64,000 bases of DNA from positions 2,666,001 to 2,730,000 of the forward strand of contig NZ_CP050145.1 in NCBI RefSeq assembly GCF_016767715.1. The letters run 5' to 3'. The translations under genes and the position numbers were made by a program. This document shows, one piece after another, positions 44,410 to 53,855 of this stretch. Source of the stretch: Mycobacteroides chelonae. GTDB lineage: Bacteria; Actinomycetota; Actinomycetes; Mycobacteriales; Mycobacteriaceae. Under the pieces are notes generated by a model, which was not told where the DNA came from, did no database searches, and worked only from the letters and a program-made list of their open reading frames with translations. Each line of letters opens with the position of its first letter. Position 1 is the first letter of the stretch.

Positions 44410-45946
44410 CCGCGGCGCCCGTGAGGGTTTCGGCAGCGGCGATCGCATTGAGCACCGCGGTGGCCTTGTTCCTGGCCTCGTTGTACTCGTACTCGCCCGT
44501 GGAGTCGGCGACCACACCCCCACCGGCTTGCACGTAGGCACGCCCGTCTTTGAACAGCGCGGTTCGGATCGCGATGGCGAAATCGGCGTTTCCGGCGAAG
44601 TCCAGGTATCCCAGCACCCCCCCGTACAGTCCGCGACGAGTCAGCTCGACTTCCTCGATGAGTTCCATGGCGCGTACCTTCGGCGCCCCCGACAGCGTTC
44701 CCGCGGGGAAACATGCGGTGATGGCGTCAAGCGCTGTCTTACCGTCCGCCAGCGATCCCGACACTGTCGAGACCAAGTGCATGACGTGGCTGTAGCGCTC
44801 GATATGGCTGTAATCGCTGACCCGCACCGTGCCGGGCGTACACACGCGTCCGAGATCGTTGCGGCCCAAATCAACCAGCATGAGGTGTTCGGAGAGCTCC
44901 TTCTCGTCGGCAAGTAGATCCTTGGCGAGCAAGGTGTCTTCCTCATCGGTGGCGCCCCGCCAGCGCGTTCCTGCGATCGGGTGGGTGGTGGCCACTCCGT
45001 CCTTGACGGTGACGAGCGCCTCCGGACTCGATCCCACGATCGAAAAAGCTGTCCCGCCATCGGCATCCGGCGCATGCAGTAAATACATGTACGGGCTCGG
45101 GTTGGTGACCCGCAGGATGCGGTACACCTCCAGCGGGTCGACATCGGTCTCCATTTCGAAGCGCATGCTCGGCACCACCTGAAATGCCTCGCCGGCTTCG
45201 ATCTCGCCGACGAGTTTGTCGACGATCGCGCTGTATTCCTCCACCGTGCGCTGGCTGCGATACGCCGGTGCCGGGCGGTCGAAATGGGCAACAGTCGAGG
45301 GCAACGGTTGCCCCAGCGCCGCCGTCATCACGTCGAGTCGCGCGACCGCGCCGTCATAGGCCTCGGCCACACGCTCCGGGGTGTCATCCCAGTTCACCGC
45401 GTTGGCGATGAGCGTGATGGTGCCTTCGTGGTGATCGACGGCCGCCATATCGGTGGCGAGCAGGAGCAGCAGATCCGGCAGCCCCAGATCATCGACTGTC
45501 TGCTCTGGAAGGCGCTCCAGCCGCCGGACGATGTCATAGGACAGGAAACCAACCATGCCGCCGGACAGTGGCGGGAGGTCCGACAGCGCCTCGCCTGCCA
45601 GCAGGTCCATCGTGGCCCGCAATGCATCGAGCGGATCGCCCCCGCCGGGCGCCCCCTCCGGGGCGGCTCCGAGCCAGGCGGCATGGCCGTCGCGCACCGT
45701 CAGGGCAGAGGGCGATCCCGCGCCGATGAAGGACCAGCGCGACCACGACCGCCCATTCTCCGCCGATTCAAGCAGAAAGGTGCCGGGCCGGTTGGCGCCC
45801 AGCTTGCGGTAGGCGGAGAGCGGTGTCTCGCTGTCTGCCAACACTTTTCGGGTCACCGGCACCACCCGATGCACCGCCGCCAGGGCGTTGAACTCTTCCC
45901 TGGTCGTGGTCGCGGCGCCACTGACGGTGCTATGCATACGTGCCAT
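44402..45946 (-). CDS. trpE: Anthranilate synthase component I
   Basis: A 514-residue chorismate-binding enzyme making anthranilate with a glutaminase partner encoded elsewhere. The N-terminal feedback site is visible as [19 protein letters not shown]; the C-terminal catalytic core has [22 protein letters not shown]-like [57 protein letters not shown] and [20 protein letters not shown] 45946 or 45937 can start it. The 56-nt gap to marR shows no leader peptide or attenuator. Confidence 0.96.
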   Translation of the reverse strand: MARMHSTVSGAATTTREEFNALAAVHRVVPVTRKVLADSETPLSAYRKLGANRPGTFLLESAENGRSWSRWSFIGAGSPSALTVRDGHAAWLGAAPEGAPGGGDPLDALRATMDLLAGEALSDLPPLSGGMVGFLSYDIVRRLERLPEQTVDDLGLPDLLLLLATDMAAVDHHEGTITLIANAVNWDDTPERVAEAYDGAVARLDVMTAALGQPLPSTVAHFDRPAPAYRSQRTVEEYSAIVDKLVGEIEAGEAFQVVPSMRFEMETDVDPLEVYRILRVTNPSPYMYLLHAPDADGGTAFSIVGSSPEALVTVKDGVATTHPIAGTRWRGATDEEDTLLAKDLLADEKELSEHLMLVDLGRNDLGRVCTPGTVRVSDYSHIERYSHVMHLVSTVSGSLADGKTALDAITACFPAGTLSGAPKVRAMELIEEVELTRRGLYGGVLGYLDFAGNADFAIAIRTALFKDGRAYVQAGGGVVADSTGEYEYNEARNKATAVLNAIAAAETLTGAADV

Positions 45947-46002
45947 TCTCCCAGACCCCCGCCAACGGATTCGGCCATGCCACCAGCGTCAGCGGTGCGA
46001 AC

Positions 46003-46497
46003 CTAACCCTCGTATGCCTTGAGGGTCGCGACGAGTCGCTCCAGGCCCGCGACGACCGAGGCGCGCTCGTCCCCGAGTCCGGCCAGGGCCTCGGCCTCGA
46101 TACGCAGCCTCTCGGGGAACAATTCGTCCACGACCGACCGCCCGCTGTCAGTCATGCTGATGATTGCGGCACGGCGGTCGTTGGCGTTGGCTTCCCGGCG
46201 TACGTATCCACGCTCCTCCAGCTTGCGCAGCATTCTGCTCACCCAGGCTTGCGATACACCGAGCTCTTCTGCGACATGGCGCGCGATCACCGGACCCTTG
46301 CGGTGCCGGAGCACCACCAGAACGTCGTGCTCGGGCTCGGCGATGGCCGCGGTCGCATAGAGAGGCTCGAGCAACCGGGCGAGCAATCCCGACGCGCGCT
46401 TCAGAGAGCCGATGACCTCCATCGGCGATGTGTCGAGCTCCGGCCTGTTCAGCGTCCAGTCACGGGTGGTGATCGAACTCTCGTGGACAGCCATCAT
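46003..46497 (-). CDS. MarR-family transcriptional regulator
   Basis: A 164-residue winged-helix repressor candidate. DVLVVLRHRKGPVIARHVAEELGVSQAWVSRMLRKLEERGYVRREANANDRRAAIISMTDSGRSVVDE contains the recognition helix (SQAWVSRMLRKLEERG) and the wing DxR motif. It is divergent from mmpS-mmpL across a 376-nt gap full of inverted repeats, the same arrangement as Rv0678 with mmpS5-mmpL5, so it likely represses the pump until an inducer binds. A second in-frame ATG lies at 46494. Confidence 0.88.
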   Translation of the reverse strand: MMAVHESSITTRDWTLNRPELDTSPMEVIGSLKRASGLLARLLEPLYATAAIAEPEHDVLVVLRHRKGPVIARHVAEELGVSQAWVSRMLRKLEERGYVRREANANDRRAAIISMTDSGRSVVDELFPERLRIEAEALAGLGDERASVVAGLERLVATLKAYEG

Positions 46498-46873
46498 GCC
46501 TCTCGGTCCAGGTGTGCCAGATAAACGCGGATCGGGCCCAGGCTATCGAAATCGGGGCGTCACCATCGGCGAGCTCGGCAACATGCGCCCGTGATGCGGC
46601 GATTTTATTCCTCAATGACTCGCACCAGCTGCTGAGACAAGGATCTCATCGGCGAGATCCACACCTAATACATAACTTGTATAGTATCTGTCACGCATGA
46701 GCGCGTTCCCCCACTCTCACCATCCGTCACATGGCCGGGACGAATCGAGCGCGAGGCTCATCGGCCGTCACTCGTGACGACCACGTTCCACACCGCTCGG
46801 CAGGCAATGAGGCAGGCCGATGCCCCCGGATGTTGCGGGTCCCCGCTGGTCTTGATCCTCGAAAGGTGCAGCC
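46498..46873. promoter_or_regulatory. marR-mmpS divergent regulatory region
   Basis: This 376-nt gap carries two inverted repeats close together: GGATCTC-N6-GAGATCC (46641-46660, perfect) and ATACA-N5-TGTAT (46668-46682, perfect). The second overlaps an AT-rich stretch with -10-like hexamers on both strands (TATAGT 46680-46685 forward; TACTAT in reverse). These fit MarR operators covering divergent promoters. Downstream toward mmpS is a leader of about 180 nt with a 26-codon ORF; toward marR about 140 nt with nothing recognised. Confidence 0.6.
46697..46777 (+). CDS. Possible His-rich upstream ORF (26 codons)
   Basis: ATG 46697 lies 9-11 nt after the -10-like TATAGTAT, so it would be nearly leaderless. 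It encodes 26 residues with six His (PHSHHPSHG in the first half, GRHS at the end) and stops at TGA 46775-46777, about 96 nt before mmpS. No ribosome site is visible. It could be a regulatory leader peptide or chance. Confidence 0.3.
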   Translation: MSAFPHSHHPSHGRDESSARLIGRHS

Positions 46874-47317
46874 ATGAGCATTTCCAGAAGCCGTCGTGTG
46901 GTCAGCAAGATCTGGTTACCCGCAGTAGCGATCGTCATACTTCTTGTCGCCGGGTTGGCCATCAAGTTCGCGCACGGGGTCTTCGGATCGCAGGACCGAA
47001 CACACAGCCCCGGGGGCAATTTCGCCGTTGTCCAGTTCAATCCCAAGAACATCGTTTACGAGGTGTACGGCGATTACGGCGGCTGGGCGCGGGTGAGCTA
47101 TTGGGATACCGACAACAGACCCGTCGATATCGAACTCACCGGACTGCCCTGGACACACACCGAAACAACCGTCTTGACGACCGCGACCGGAGACATCACA
47201 GCGCAGGTCGCCGGGCGAAACGTGGGCTGCCGCATCACCGTTGACGGATTGGTGCGCTCGGAACACACCGCGACCGGTGAGCACGCTGGTGTCTGGTGCC
47301 AGGTGCTTTCCGCATGA
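46874..47317 (+). CDS. mmpS: MmpS-family membrane protein
   Basis: A 147-residue partner of MmpL transporters. One membrane helix (about 14-32, LPAVAIVILLVAGLAIKFAHGVF) is followed by an outside beta-rich domain with VVQFNPKNIVYEVYGDYGGWARVSYWDTDNRPVDIELTGLPWTHTETT and two conserved Cys (GCRITVDG and WCQVLSA), the MmpS hallmark. AAGGTGCAGCC precedes the ATG. The stop overlaps the mmpL ATG (ATGA). Function in drug or siderophore/lipid efflux is inferred from MmpS4/MmpS5. Confidence 0.92.
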   Translation: MSISRSRRVVSKIWLPAVAIVILLVAGLAIKFAHGVFGSQDRTHSPGGNFAVVQFNPKNIVYEVYGDYGGWARVSYWDTDNRPVDIELTGLPWTHTETTVLTTATGDITAQVAGRNVGCRITVDGLVRSEHTATGEHAGVWCQVLSA

Positions 47318-50154
47318 GCGCACACTCCGCCCAGAAACCGCGCTTCGCCAAGGCAATTCGCAAGTACTCGATACTGGTCGTGCTCGCGTGGTTGGCGTTC
47401 ACCATCGTGATCAATACGGTGGTGCCGCAGCTCGAACCGGTAACCGACGCAAATCAGGGTCCGTTGGTGCCGCTCGATGCGCCGTCCTCCAGGGCCTTGA
47501 TTCACATCGGGGAATCGTTCAAGGAATCCGACAGCAACAGCCTGGCGATGGTCATCCTGGAGGGTGATCACAAGCTGAATGACGACGACCACAAGTTCTA
47601 CGACGTGCTGGCAAGCAAGCTGGAAAACGACAAAAAGCACGTCCAGTACGTCATGAATCTGTGGGGTCAGGGCACCACTGCCGCGGGTGTGCAGAGTTCC
47701 GACGGCCAGGCTGCGTACACGCTCGTGCGCGTCGCAGGTGATCAAGGTTCGACAGTCTCAGACGAATCGATCCGTGCGGTCCGCGAGTTGGTCGCCGAAG
47801 TCCAGCCCCCCGATGGGGTCAAGGTCTATGTGTCCGGTTCGGCCCCGTTGTCCACGGACATGCTCCAGGTGGGCAACCAAAGCATGATCCGCCTGATGTA
47901 CGTGACCATCGTCATCATCACGGTGATGTTGCTCATCGTCTATCGTTCTGTCGCAACGGCTTTGCTGACGCTACTGATCGTGATGGTGGAACTGTCGTGC
48001 GGGCGAGGCGTTGTCGCTTTCCTCGCCTATCACAAGCTGATCGGCATCTCTGTGTTCGCGTCGAACATCCTGGTGTCGTTGATTCTGGGTGCCGGAACCG
48101 ACTATGCAATCTTCCTGATCGGTAGATACCAGGAGGCGCGTCACGCCGGCGAGGATCGGGAGACCGCGTACTACTCCGCGGTCAGAGGCGTCTCCCACGT
48201 CATCCTGGGCTCGGGCCTGGCGATTGCCGGCGCGACGTTCTGCCTGCAATTCACCCGCCTCAATTACTTCAACACGATGGGCCTGCCGTGTGCGGCCGCG
48301 ACTCTCGTGGCGGTCGCGGCATCCCTTACCTTCGGGCCCGCGGTGCTGGCACTCGGCAGCCGCTTCGGGGTATTCGAACCCAAAGTCAAGGCCAGCGCCG
48401 GCATTTGGCGCAAGGTGGGTACCGTCACCGTGCGGTGGCCCGGACGTATTCTCGTCGTGAGCAGTGTCGTGGTGATGATCGGTTCGATCACGCTTCCGTC
48501 GTATCGGCCCAACTACAACGACCGCATCTACATAGCCGACGACGTGCCGGCGAACCAGGGATATGCGGCCGCCGACCGGCATTTCCCGGTGAGCAAGCTC
48601 AACAGCGACATGCTCATGATCGAATCCGACCACGACATGCGCAATTCGACGGACATGATCGCCTTGGACAAGGTGGCGCGCGAGGTGTTCCACACGCCGG
48701 GCGTCGCGATGATCCAGAGTGTCACCAGGCCATTGGGCACACCACTGGAGCATTCGTCCTTCACCTACACGATGGGGACGATGGGAACCAAGATCAACGA
48801 GCTGATCCCGTTCCTTACCGATCTCACCGACCGGTTCACCCAGATGGCCGATATCACCGATCGCATGGCCGCCCTGATGCGCCAGCAGCAGGACCTGACT
48901 GGGCAGCAGGCCAATTCGGCGCATATCTCGCTCAAGGGCGCACAGGAGTTGAAGGACGTCACCGTCAATATGCGGGACACCCTGGCCAACTTCGACGACC
49001 AGTTCAGGCCGCTGCGGAACTACTTCTACTGGGAACCGCATTGCGCCGACATCCCGATGTGCTGGGCGATGAGATCGCTGTTCGACATGACCGACCAGGT
49101 CGATTCGATGACCGACGCGGTCGATGACAGCCTCAAAGCCGCGATGATCCAGGACGCCGTCACGCCACAGCTGGTCCAGGTCATCGGCAAGAGTGCCGCC
49201 GAACTGGACAACATGCGCAAAGTGGTGCTGACCGAGCAGAGCACCATGCGGCCGATGCTGACTCAGCTGAACGAGCTGGGCCGCCAGATGATGGATCTCG
49301 GGCACGCCTTCGACAGTTCCAAGAACGACGAGTTCTTCTACCTGCCGCCCGAAGCCTTCGACAATCCGTACTTCCAGATCGATCTGAAGTACTTCGTGTC
49401 ACCGGACGGGAAGTCCGCGCGCTACATGATCTATCACGACGGTGAAGCGCTCAGCGAGGAAGGCATCGACCACGCTCAGGCTTACCTGCCGGCAGCCAAG
49501 GAAGCGCTGAAGGGAACGACGCTGGCCGGTTCGCGGGTTTATCTGGGGGGTGCGGCCGCAACGTACTGGGATATCCAGGACGCCACCAAGACCGACCTCC
49601 TGATCGCGGCGATCGCGGCATTCGCGCTGATCTTCCTGGTGATGCTGTTGATCACCCGCAGTGTGGTGGCGGCACTGGTCATCATCGGCACGGTCGCGTT
49701 CTCGTACTCGGGCGCCTTCGGCCTTTCGGTTCTGGTCTGGCAGCACTTCCTGGGCATACCGCTGAGCTGGTTGAACCTGCCCATCACCTTCATCATCCTG
49801 GTGGCCGTGGGATCGGACTACAACCTGCTACTCATCGCCCGCTATCTGGAGGAAAGCAAAGCCGGGCTGAATACAGGTTTGATCAGAGCGGTGGCCAACT
49901 CGGGCAAGGTGGTCACCACCGCGGGCATCGTGTTCGCGACGACGATGATGGCCATGCTCTCCAGCGACCTGTTGTCGGTCGGCCAGCTGGGGTCCATTAT
50001 CGGGCTTGGCCTGCTGCTGGACACGCTCATCGTGCGATCGTTCATCACTCCCGCGATCGCCCGGCTTCTCGGTCCGCTGTTCTGGTGGCCGCGCATCATC
50101 CGTTCGCGTCCAGCACCTGCCCAGTACAGGGGAACGACTGTTGCCACTCATTGA
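47314..50154 (+). CDS. mmpL: MmpL-family RND transporter
   Basis: A 946-residue RND protein with two repeats of one plus five membrane helices and large outside loops (about 45-185 and 400-740). The proton-relay Asp-Tyr pairs are present in both halves: ILGAGTDYAIFLIGRYQEARHAGEDRETAYY near 265 and VAVGSDYNLLLIARYLEESKAGLNTGLIRAV near 835. Length and loops match the MmpL4/MmpL5 clade. It exports siderophores, lipids or drugs with MmpS. The MarR gene upstream suggests inducible expression; relevance to drug efflux is an inference. Confidence 0.94.
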   Translation: MSAHSAQKPRFAKAIRKYSILVVLAWLAFTIVINTVVPQLEPVTDANQGPLVPLDAPSSRALIHIGESFKESDSNSLAMVILEGDHKLNDDDHKFYDVLASKLENDKKHVQYVMNLWGQGTTAAGVQSSDGQAAYTLVRVAGDQGSTVSDESIRAVRELVAEVQPPDGVKVYVSGSAPLSTDMLQVGNQSMIRLMYVTIVIITVMLLIVYRSVATALLTLLIVMVELSCGRGVVAFLAYHKLIGISVFASNILVSLILGAGTDYAIFLIGRYQEARHAGEDRETAYYSAVRGVSHVILGSGLAIAGATFCLQFTRLNYFNTMGLPCAAATLVAVAASLTFGPAVLALGSRFGVFEPKVKASAGIWRKVGTVTVRWPGRILVVSSVVVMIGSITLPSYRPNYNDRIYIADDVPANQGYAAADRHFPVSKLNSDMLMIESDHDMRNSTDMIALDKVAREVFHTPGVAMIQSVTRPLGTPLEHSSFTYTMGTMGTKINELIPFLTDLTDRFTQMADITDRMAALMRQQQDLTGQQANSAHISLKGAQELKDVTVNMRDTLANFDDQFRPLRNYFYWEPHCADIPMCWAMRSLFDMTDQVDSMTDAVDDSLKAAMIQDAVTPQLVQVIGKSAAELDNMRKVVLTEQSTMRPMLTQLNELGRQMMDLGHAFDSSKNDEFFYLPPEAFDNPYFQIDLKYFVSPDGKSARYMIYHDGEALSEEGIDHAQAYLPAAKEALKGTTLAGSRVYLGGAAATYWDIQDATKTDLLIAAIAAFALIFLVMLLITRSVVAALVIIGTVAFSYSGAFGLSVLVWQHFLGIPLSWLNLPITFIILVAVGSDYNLLLIARYLEESKAGLNTGLIRAVANSGKVVTTAGIVFATTMMAMLSSDLLSVGQLGSIIGLGLLLDTLIVRSFITPAIARLLGPLFWWPRIIRSRPAPAQYRGTTVATH

Positions 50155-50321
50155 CCTGGCTCGCCGATACACGTTCCAGCTAATCTCCCACACCACACCA
50201 CCGGGCAGGAACACCGTCACATTCTTCGATGGCATGCCGCACCTCATCACGTCGAAGGCATCCAGACCGTTCGACGGTATCGAACATACATTCGATACGT
50301 CAACGCCTTTAGCCTGAGGCG
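50155..50321. promoter_or_regulatory. mmpL-HIT intergenic region with LexA-box-like palindrome
   Basis: The 167-nt gap contains a perfect palindrome GTATCGAA-N6-TTCGATAC at 50277-50298. Inside it TCGAAC-ATAC-ATTCGA (50280-50295) matches the mycobacterial LexA box TCGAAC-N4-GTTCGA at 11 of 12 positions. It lies 24 nt before the HIT start and overlaps a -10-like TACATT (50287-50292), where a repressor would block transcription. The rest of the gap shows nothing. Confidence 0.5.
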
Positions 50322-50750
50322 GTGGCCGATGAATGCTTGTTCTGCGGAATCGTCTCCGGTGTAGTTCCTGGTGTGCGGGTGGCAGAGGATGCCGACACAT
50401 ACGCCTTCATGGATATCAATCCGGGTTCGGACGGCCATCTGCTGGTCGTTCCGAAGCGGCACAGCAAGGACCTCCTCGAGATCCCGGCCGAGGATCTGAG
50501 TGCCGTCGCGGTGGCGGCCCAGCGGATAGCGAAAGCGGTCGTTTCCGAGCTCGGCGCCGATGGGGTGAATCTGCTGAATTGCTGCGGCGCCCACGCATGG
50601 CAGACGGAGTTCCACTTCCATCTGCACGTGATTCCACGATATGTCGACAAGTCCAAAGACCGGCTCGGTCTGCCGTGGGCACCGGGCATACGCGGTGACG
50701 CCTTGACCATCTCCGCCCTGGGAAACCGGCTGTCCAACGCGCTGGCGTAG
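50322..50750 (+). CDS. HIT-family nucleotide-binding protein
   Basis: A 142-residue histidine-triad hydrolase/transferase. CLFCGIVSGVVPGVRVAED starts it with a CxxC zinc-type pair, HLLVVPKRHSKDLLEI is the central strand-helix, and the catalytic triad reads FHFHLHVIPR (His-x-His-x-His). Such proteins cleave AMP from nucleotide conjugates such as adenosine 5'-phosphoramidates. GTG 50322 has CTGAGGCG just upstream. Forms a possible unit with the peroxiredoxin 10 nt downstream. Confidence 0.9.
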   Translation: MADECLFCGIVSGVVPGVRVAEDADTYAFMDINPGSDGHLLVVPKRHSKDLLEIPAEDLSAVAVAAQRIAKAVVSELGADGVNLLNCCGAHAWQTEFHFHLHVIPRYVDKSKDRLGLPWAPGIRGDALTISALGNRLSNALA

Positions 50751-50760
50751 CGTTCGAGTC

Positions 50761-51219
50761 ATGAAACCTGGTGATCGCGTCGCCGACTTCGAACTTCCGG
50801 ACCAGACCGGCACACCCCGCAGCCTCTCGGCGCTCCTGGCCGACGGGCCCGTCGTGCTGTTCTTCTATCCCGCTGCCAATACCCCCGGCTGCACCGCCGA
50901 GGCGTGCCACTTCCGCGATCTGGCAAGCGAATTCAAGGAAGTCGGCGCCTCGCGCGTCGGCATCAGCGTCGACTCGGTAGACAAGCAGGCCGACTTCGCC
51001 GATAAGCGCAAGTTCGACTACCCGTTGCTCTCGGACACCGGCGGCAAGGTCTCGTCAGCGTTCGGGGTCAAGCGCGGTCTGTTGGGCAAGCTGGCTCCGG
51101 TCAAGCGGACCACGTTCATCATCGGCACCGACAAGACGATCCTCGAAGTCTTCGCGAGCGAACTCAACATGAACGCGCACGCCGACAAGGCTTTAGAGTT
51201 CCTCCGCGCCCGCAAGTAA
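50761..51219 (+). CDS. bcpB: Peroxiredoxin, Bcp/PrxQ type (Rv1608c BcpB-like)
   Basis: A 152-residue thiol peroxidase. [22 protein letters not shown] holds the peroxidatic Cys44 and, five residues on, the resolving Cys49, the one-helix disulfide arrangement of PrxQ-alpha proteins. [38 protein letters not shown] follows. It reduces hydroperoxides with thioredoxin. Its 3' end overlaps the hisI 3' end by 27 nt (convergent), as expected from the position of bcpB next to the his/trp region in M. tuberculosis. Confidence 0.92.
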   Translation: MKPGDRVADFELPDQTGTPRSLSALLADGPVVLFFYPAANTPGCTAEACHFRDLASEFKEVGASRVGISVDSVDKQADFADKRKFDYPLLSDTGGKVSSAFGVKRGLLGKLAPVKRTTFIIGTDKTILEVFASELNMNAHADKALEFLRARK

Positions 51220-51549
51220 CACGTCGGCGTCAAAGCAACTGTGCGCGCCGGTGTGGCACGCCGGCCCGGTCTGGTCGACTTCCAGCACCAGCGTGTCACC
51301 GTCGCAGTCGAGCCGCACCGCGTGCACGTACTGGGTGTGGCCGGATGTCTCGCCCTTGACCCATAGACGCTGCCGGGATCGCGAGAAGTATGTCCCGCGT
51401 CGGGTCGCCAGGGTCTGCGCCAACGCCTCGTCGTTCATCCAGGCCACCATCAACACCGTGCCGGTGCCGCGCTCTTGCACCACCGCGGTGATCAGGCCGG
51501 CCGCGTCGCGCTTGAGGCGGCCGGCAATCCCGGGATCCAGCTCGCTCAT
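51193..51549 (-). CDS. hisI: Phosphoribosyl-AMP cyclohydrolase
   Basis: A 118-residue enzyme of histidine biosynthesis opening the adenine ring of [46 protein letters not shown] is the core signature; the metal site [26 protein letters not shown] gives Asp and Cys ligands. It lacks the HisE domain. Last gene of the his run; GTG/ATG start overlaps the hisF stop by 4 nt. Confidence 0.95.
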   Translation of the reverse strand: MSELDPGIAGRLKRDAAGLITAVVQERGTGTVLMVAWMNDEALAQTLATRRGTYFSRSRQRLWVKGETSGHTQYVHAVRLDCDGDTLVLEVDQTGPACHTGAHSCFDADVLLAGAEEL

Positions 51550-52319
51550 CGCACCGTGATCCCTTCCGCGGCCATCGCCGCCTTCACCTCGGCGATGGTC
51601 AGTTCCCGAAAGTGGAAGACACTGGCGGCCAGCACCGCGTCGGCGCCGGCCTTGACCGCGGGTGAGAAGTGCTCAACAGCACCGGCTCCGCCACTGGCGA
51701 TCACGGGTACGTCAACCGCTGTACGCGCGGCGGCGATCATCGGAAGATCGAACCCCGCCTTGGTGCCGTCCGCATCCATGGAATTGAGCAGGATCTCCCC
51801 CACACCCAATTCGGCTCCCCGCCTGGTCCATTCGATGGCATCGATCCCGGTGCCCTTGCGGCCACCATGGGTCGTGACCTCCCACCCGGACGGTGTCGGC
51901 GCGTCACCCTCACGGACCCGGCGCGCATCCACGCTCAGCACGATGCACTGTGAGCCGAACCGCTGTGCCAGCTCGGCCAACAACTCCGGACGTGCGATCG
52001 CCGCCGTATTGACGCTGACCTTGTCCGCGCCCGCTCGCAGCAGCACATTGACGTCTTCCACCGATCGCACACCGCCGCCCACCGTCAACGGAATAAACAC
52101 CTGCTCGGCCGTGCGTCGCACCACATCCAACATGGTTGCCCGACCCGCCGACGAGGCCGTGACATCGAGAAAGGTCAGTTCATCGACGCCCTCGGCGTCG
52201 TATGCGGCCGCGAGCTCGACCGGATCGCCTGCGTCACGGAGGTTTTCGAAGTTAACACCCTTGACCACACGACCATCGTCGACGTCAAGGCAGGCGATGA
52301 CACGGGTAGCAACACTCAT
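51546..52319 (-). CDS. hisF: Imidazole glycerol phosphate synthase cyclase subunit
   Basis: A 257-residue TIM barrel. [32 protein letters not shown] contains the first catalytic Asp, [15 protein letters not shown] and [17 protein letters not shown] the phosphate sites, and [15 protein letters not shown] the second Asp. It receives ammonia from HisH to make IGP and AICAR. Overlaps hisN-like gene stop by 4 nt (52316-52319). Confidence 0.96.
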   Translation of the reverse strand: MSVATRVIACLDVDDGRVVKGVNFENLRDAGDPVELAAAYDAEGVDELTFLDVTASSAGRATMLDVVRRTAEQVFIPLTVGGGVRSVEDVNVLLRAGADKVSVNTAAIARPELLAELAQRFGSQCIVLSVDARRVREGDAPTPSGWEVTTHGGRKGTGIDAIEWTRRGAELGVGEILLNSMDADGTKAGFDLPMIAAARTAVDVPVIASGGAGAVEHFSPAVKAGADAVLAASVFHFRELTIAEVKAAMAAEGITVR

Positions 52320-53122
52320 CGGTAGTCCTCCGGATCCCCGACCTCAGCCAGCACTTCCAGGATCTGTTCGTGCACACCGGGCGCGGCCACCAGCACCGAT
52401 GGCGATTCGGGGGTCCAAAGATTGCCGCGCAGATCCGTCGCGTGACCGCCCGCGGCCTCAACCAGTGCGATACCTGCGGCGTGATCCCACACGTGCGCAC
52501 CGAAACTCACTGCGCCGCCGAGTATCCCGCCTGCCGTGAACGCCAGATCGATACCGGTGCTGCCGTGCATCCGCAGGCGCGAGGTGATGCGGCTCAGCTT
52601 CTCCACCACTGCCAGGCGGTAGCGACCCGGTATCCGCCCCTTCCAGTCGACGTTGAACGTGCCCAGGCCCACCGCAACATCCGCGAGATCGGCACGTGGC
52701 AAGGGCGGCATCGCAACACCGTTGCGGACCAATGGACCACCTGCGACACCGGTGTACCTGTCCCCCATGAACGGCAGCCAGGTCAATCCGGCGACTGGCA
52801 CCCCATCGGAGAGCAGTCCCAGCAGAATCGCAGCCATCGGAGAACCCGCCGCGTAGTTGACGGTTCCGTCAATGGGATCCACCACCCAAACCAGACCAGA
52901 ATCCACTGCCGGACCACCGAATTCCTCGCCGTGCACACCGATTCCGGTGCGGTCGGTAAGCGCCTCCACCACCATCCGCTCGATGGCCAAGTCCTCTTCG
53001 GTGGCGAAGTCCTTACCACCCTTGAACACGACACCATCGGCACCGTGCCCGGCCACGAAGCGCTGCGCCGCCACGTCCAGAATCAAGGACGCCTCGGCTA
53101 CTAGCGCATTCAGATCAGGCAT
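52316..53122 (-). CDS. impA: Inositol monophosphatase-family phosphatase ImpA (his operon)
   Basis: A 268-residue Mg-dependent phosphatase. Metal motifs: [24 protein letters not shown] and [19 protein letters not shown]. Its place between hisF and hisA is that of Rv1604 (impA); in actinobacteria such IMPase-like enzymes may act as histidinol-phosphate phosphatase or on inositol phosphate. ATG 53122 is selected because it starts 1 nt after the hisA stop. Confidence 0.92.
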   Translation of the reverse strand: MPDLNALVAEASLILDVAAQRFVAGHGADGVVFKGGKDFATEEDLAIERMVVEALTDRTGIGVHGEEFGGPAVDSGLVWVVDPIDGTVNYAAGSPMAAILLGLLSDGVPVAGLTWLPFMGDRYTGVAGGPLVRNGVAMPPLPRADLADVAVGLGTFNVDWKGRIPGRYRLAVVEKLSRITSRLRMHGSTGIDLAFTAGGILGGAVSFGAHVWDHAAGIALVEAAGGHATDLRGNLWTPESPSVLVAAPGVHEQILEVLAEVGDPEDYR

Positions 53123-53123
53123 G

Positions 53124-53855
53124 TCAGGAGACGGCAGCCAGTGCATCCGGCAGGGTGAAACGGCCCGCGTAGAGGGCCTTTCCGACGATCGCGCCCTCGA
53201 TACCCGCCCCGGTCAGCTCCGCGATGGCCCGCAAGTCATCCAGGCTCGACACCCCGCCCGAGGCGATCACAGGTGCGTTCGCCACACCTGCGACCTGCGC
53301 AAGCAGCTCAAGGTTCGGACCGGTCAGAGTGCCATCCTTCGTCACATCGGTGACGACGTAGCGCGAACACCCCTGACCGCGCAGACGTTCCAGTACCTCC
53401 CAGAGATCGCCGCCGTCGCTGACCCAGCCGCGGCCCCGTAGCCGGTGCTCACCGTCCACGACCTGCACGTCAAGCCCTACGGCCACACGCTCGCCGTGGC
53501 GCGCGATCGCGGAGGCACACCACTGCGGATCCTCCAGTGCGGCGGTACCGAGATTGACTCGGGCGCAGCCGGTTGCCAGGGCTGCCGTCAAAGACTCGTC
53601 ATCGCGGATGCCACCCGAGAGCTCTACTTTCACATCGAGCTCGCCTACCACCTGTGCCAGCAGCTCGCGGTTGGAACCACGACCGAAGGCCGCATCCAGG
53701 TCCACCAGATGCACCCACTCGGCACCGTCGTTCTGCCACGCCAAAGCCGCATCGCGGGGTGAACCGTAGGTGGTTTCGCTGCCCGCCTTGCCCTGCACGA
53801 GGCGCACTGCCTGACCATCGGCGACGTCGACCGCCGGTAATAGAACGAGACTCAA
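53124..53855 (-). CDS. hisA: Phosphoribosyl isomerase A (ProFAR isomerase), TTG start
   Basis: A 243-residue barrel isomerising ProFAR to PRFAR; actinobacterial homologues (PriA) also serve as TrpF. The window has no trpF, which fits PriA dual use. Motifs: [73 protein letters not shown], and [13 protein letters not shown]. The start is TTG 53855, overlapping the hisH stop (TTGA); no ATG or GTG gives the correct N-terminus. AAGGGAA lies a few bases upstream. Confidence 0.93.
   Translation of the reverse strand: MSLVLLPAVDVADGQAVRLVQGKAGSETTYGSPRDAALAWQNDGAEWVHLVDLDAAFGRGSNRELLAQVVGELDVKVELSGGIRDDESLTAALATGCARVNLGTAALEDPQWCASAIARHGERVAVGLDVQVVDGEHRLRGRGWVSDGGDLWEVLERLRGQGCSRYVVTDVTKDGTLTGPNLELLAQVAGVANAPVIASGGVSSLDDLRAIAELTGAGIEGAIVGKALYAGRFTLPDALAAVS

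Noticed and set aside
45947..46002. trp attenuator or leader peptide before trpE
   Set aside because: The gap is only 56 nt and shows no Trp-rich short ORF or competing hairpins.
46774..47244. A 156-codon frame overlapping the mmpS leader and gene in another frame, starting GTGA at the end of the small upstream ORF
   Set aside because: It runs through the well-supported mmpS in the wrong frame, has no recognisable domain and Arg-rich shadow-like composition.
49828..50400. Minus-strand open frame across the mmpL end and the HIT upstream gap
   Set aside because: It covers mmpL and HIT coding sequence in antisense and has no domain or ribosome site; it is a GC-rich shadow.
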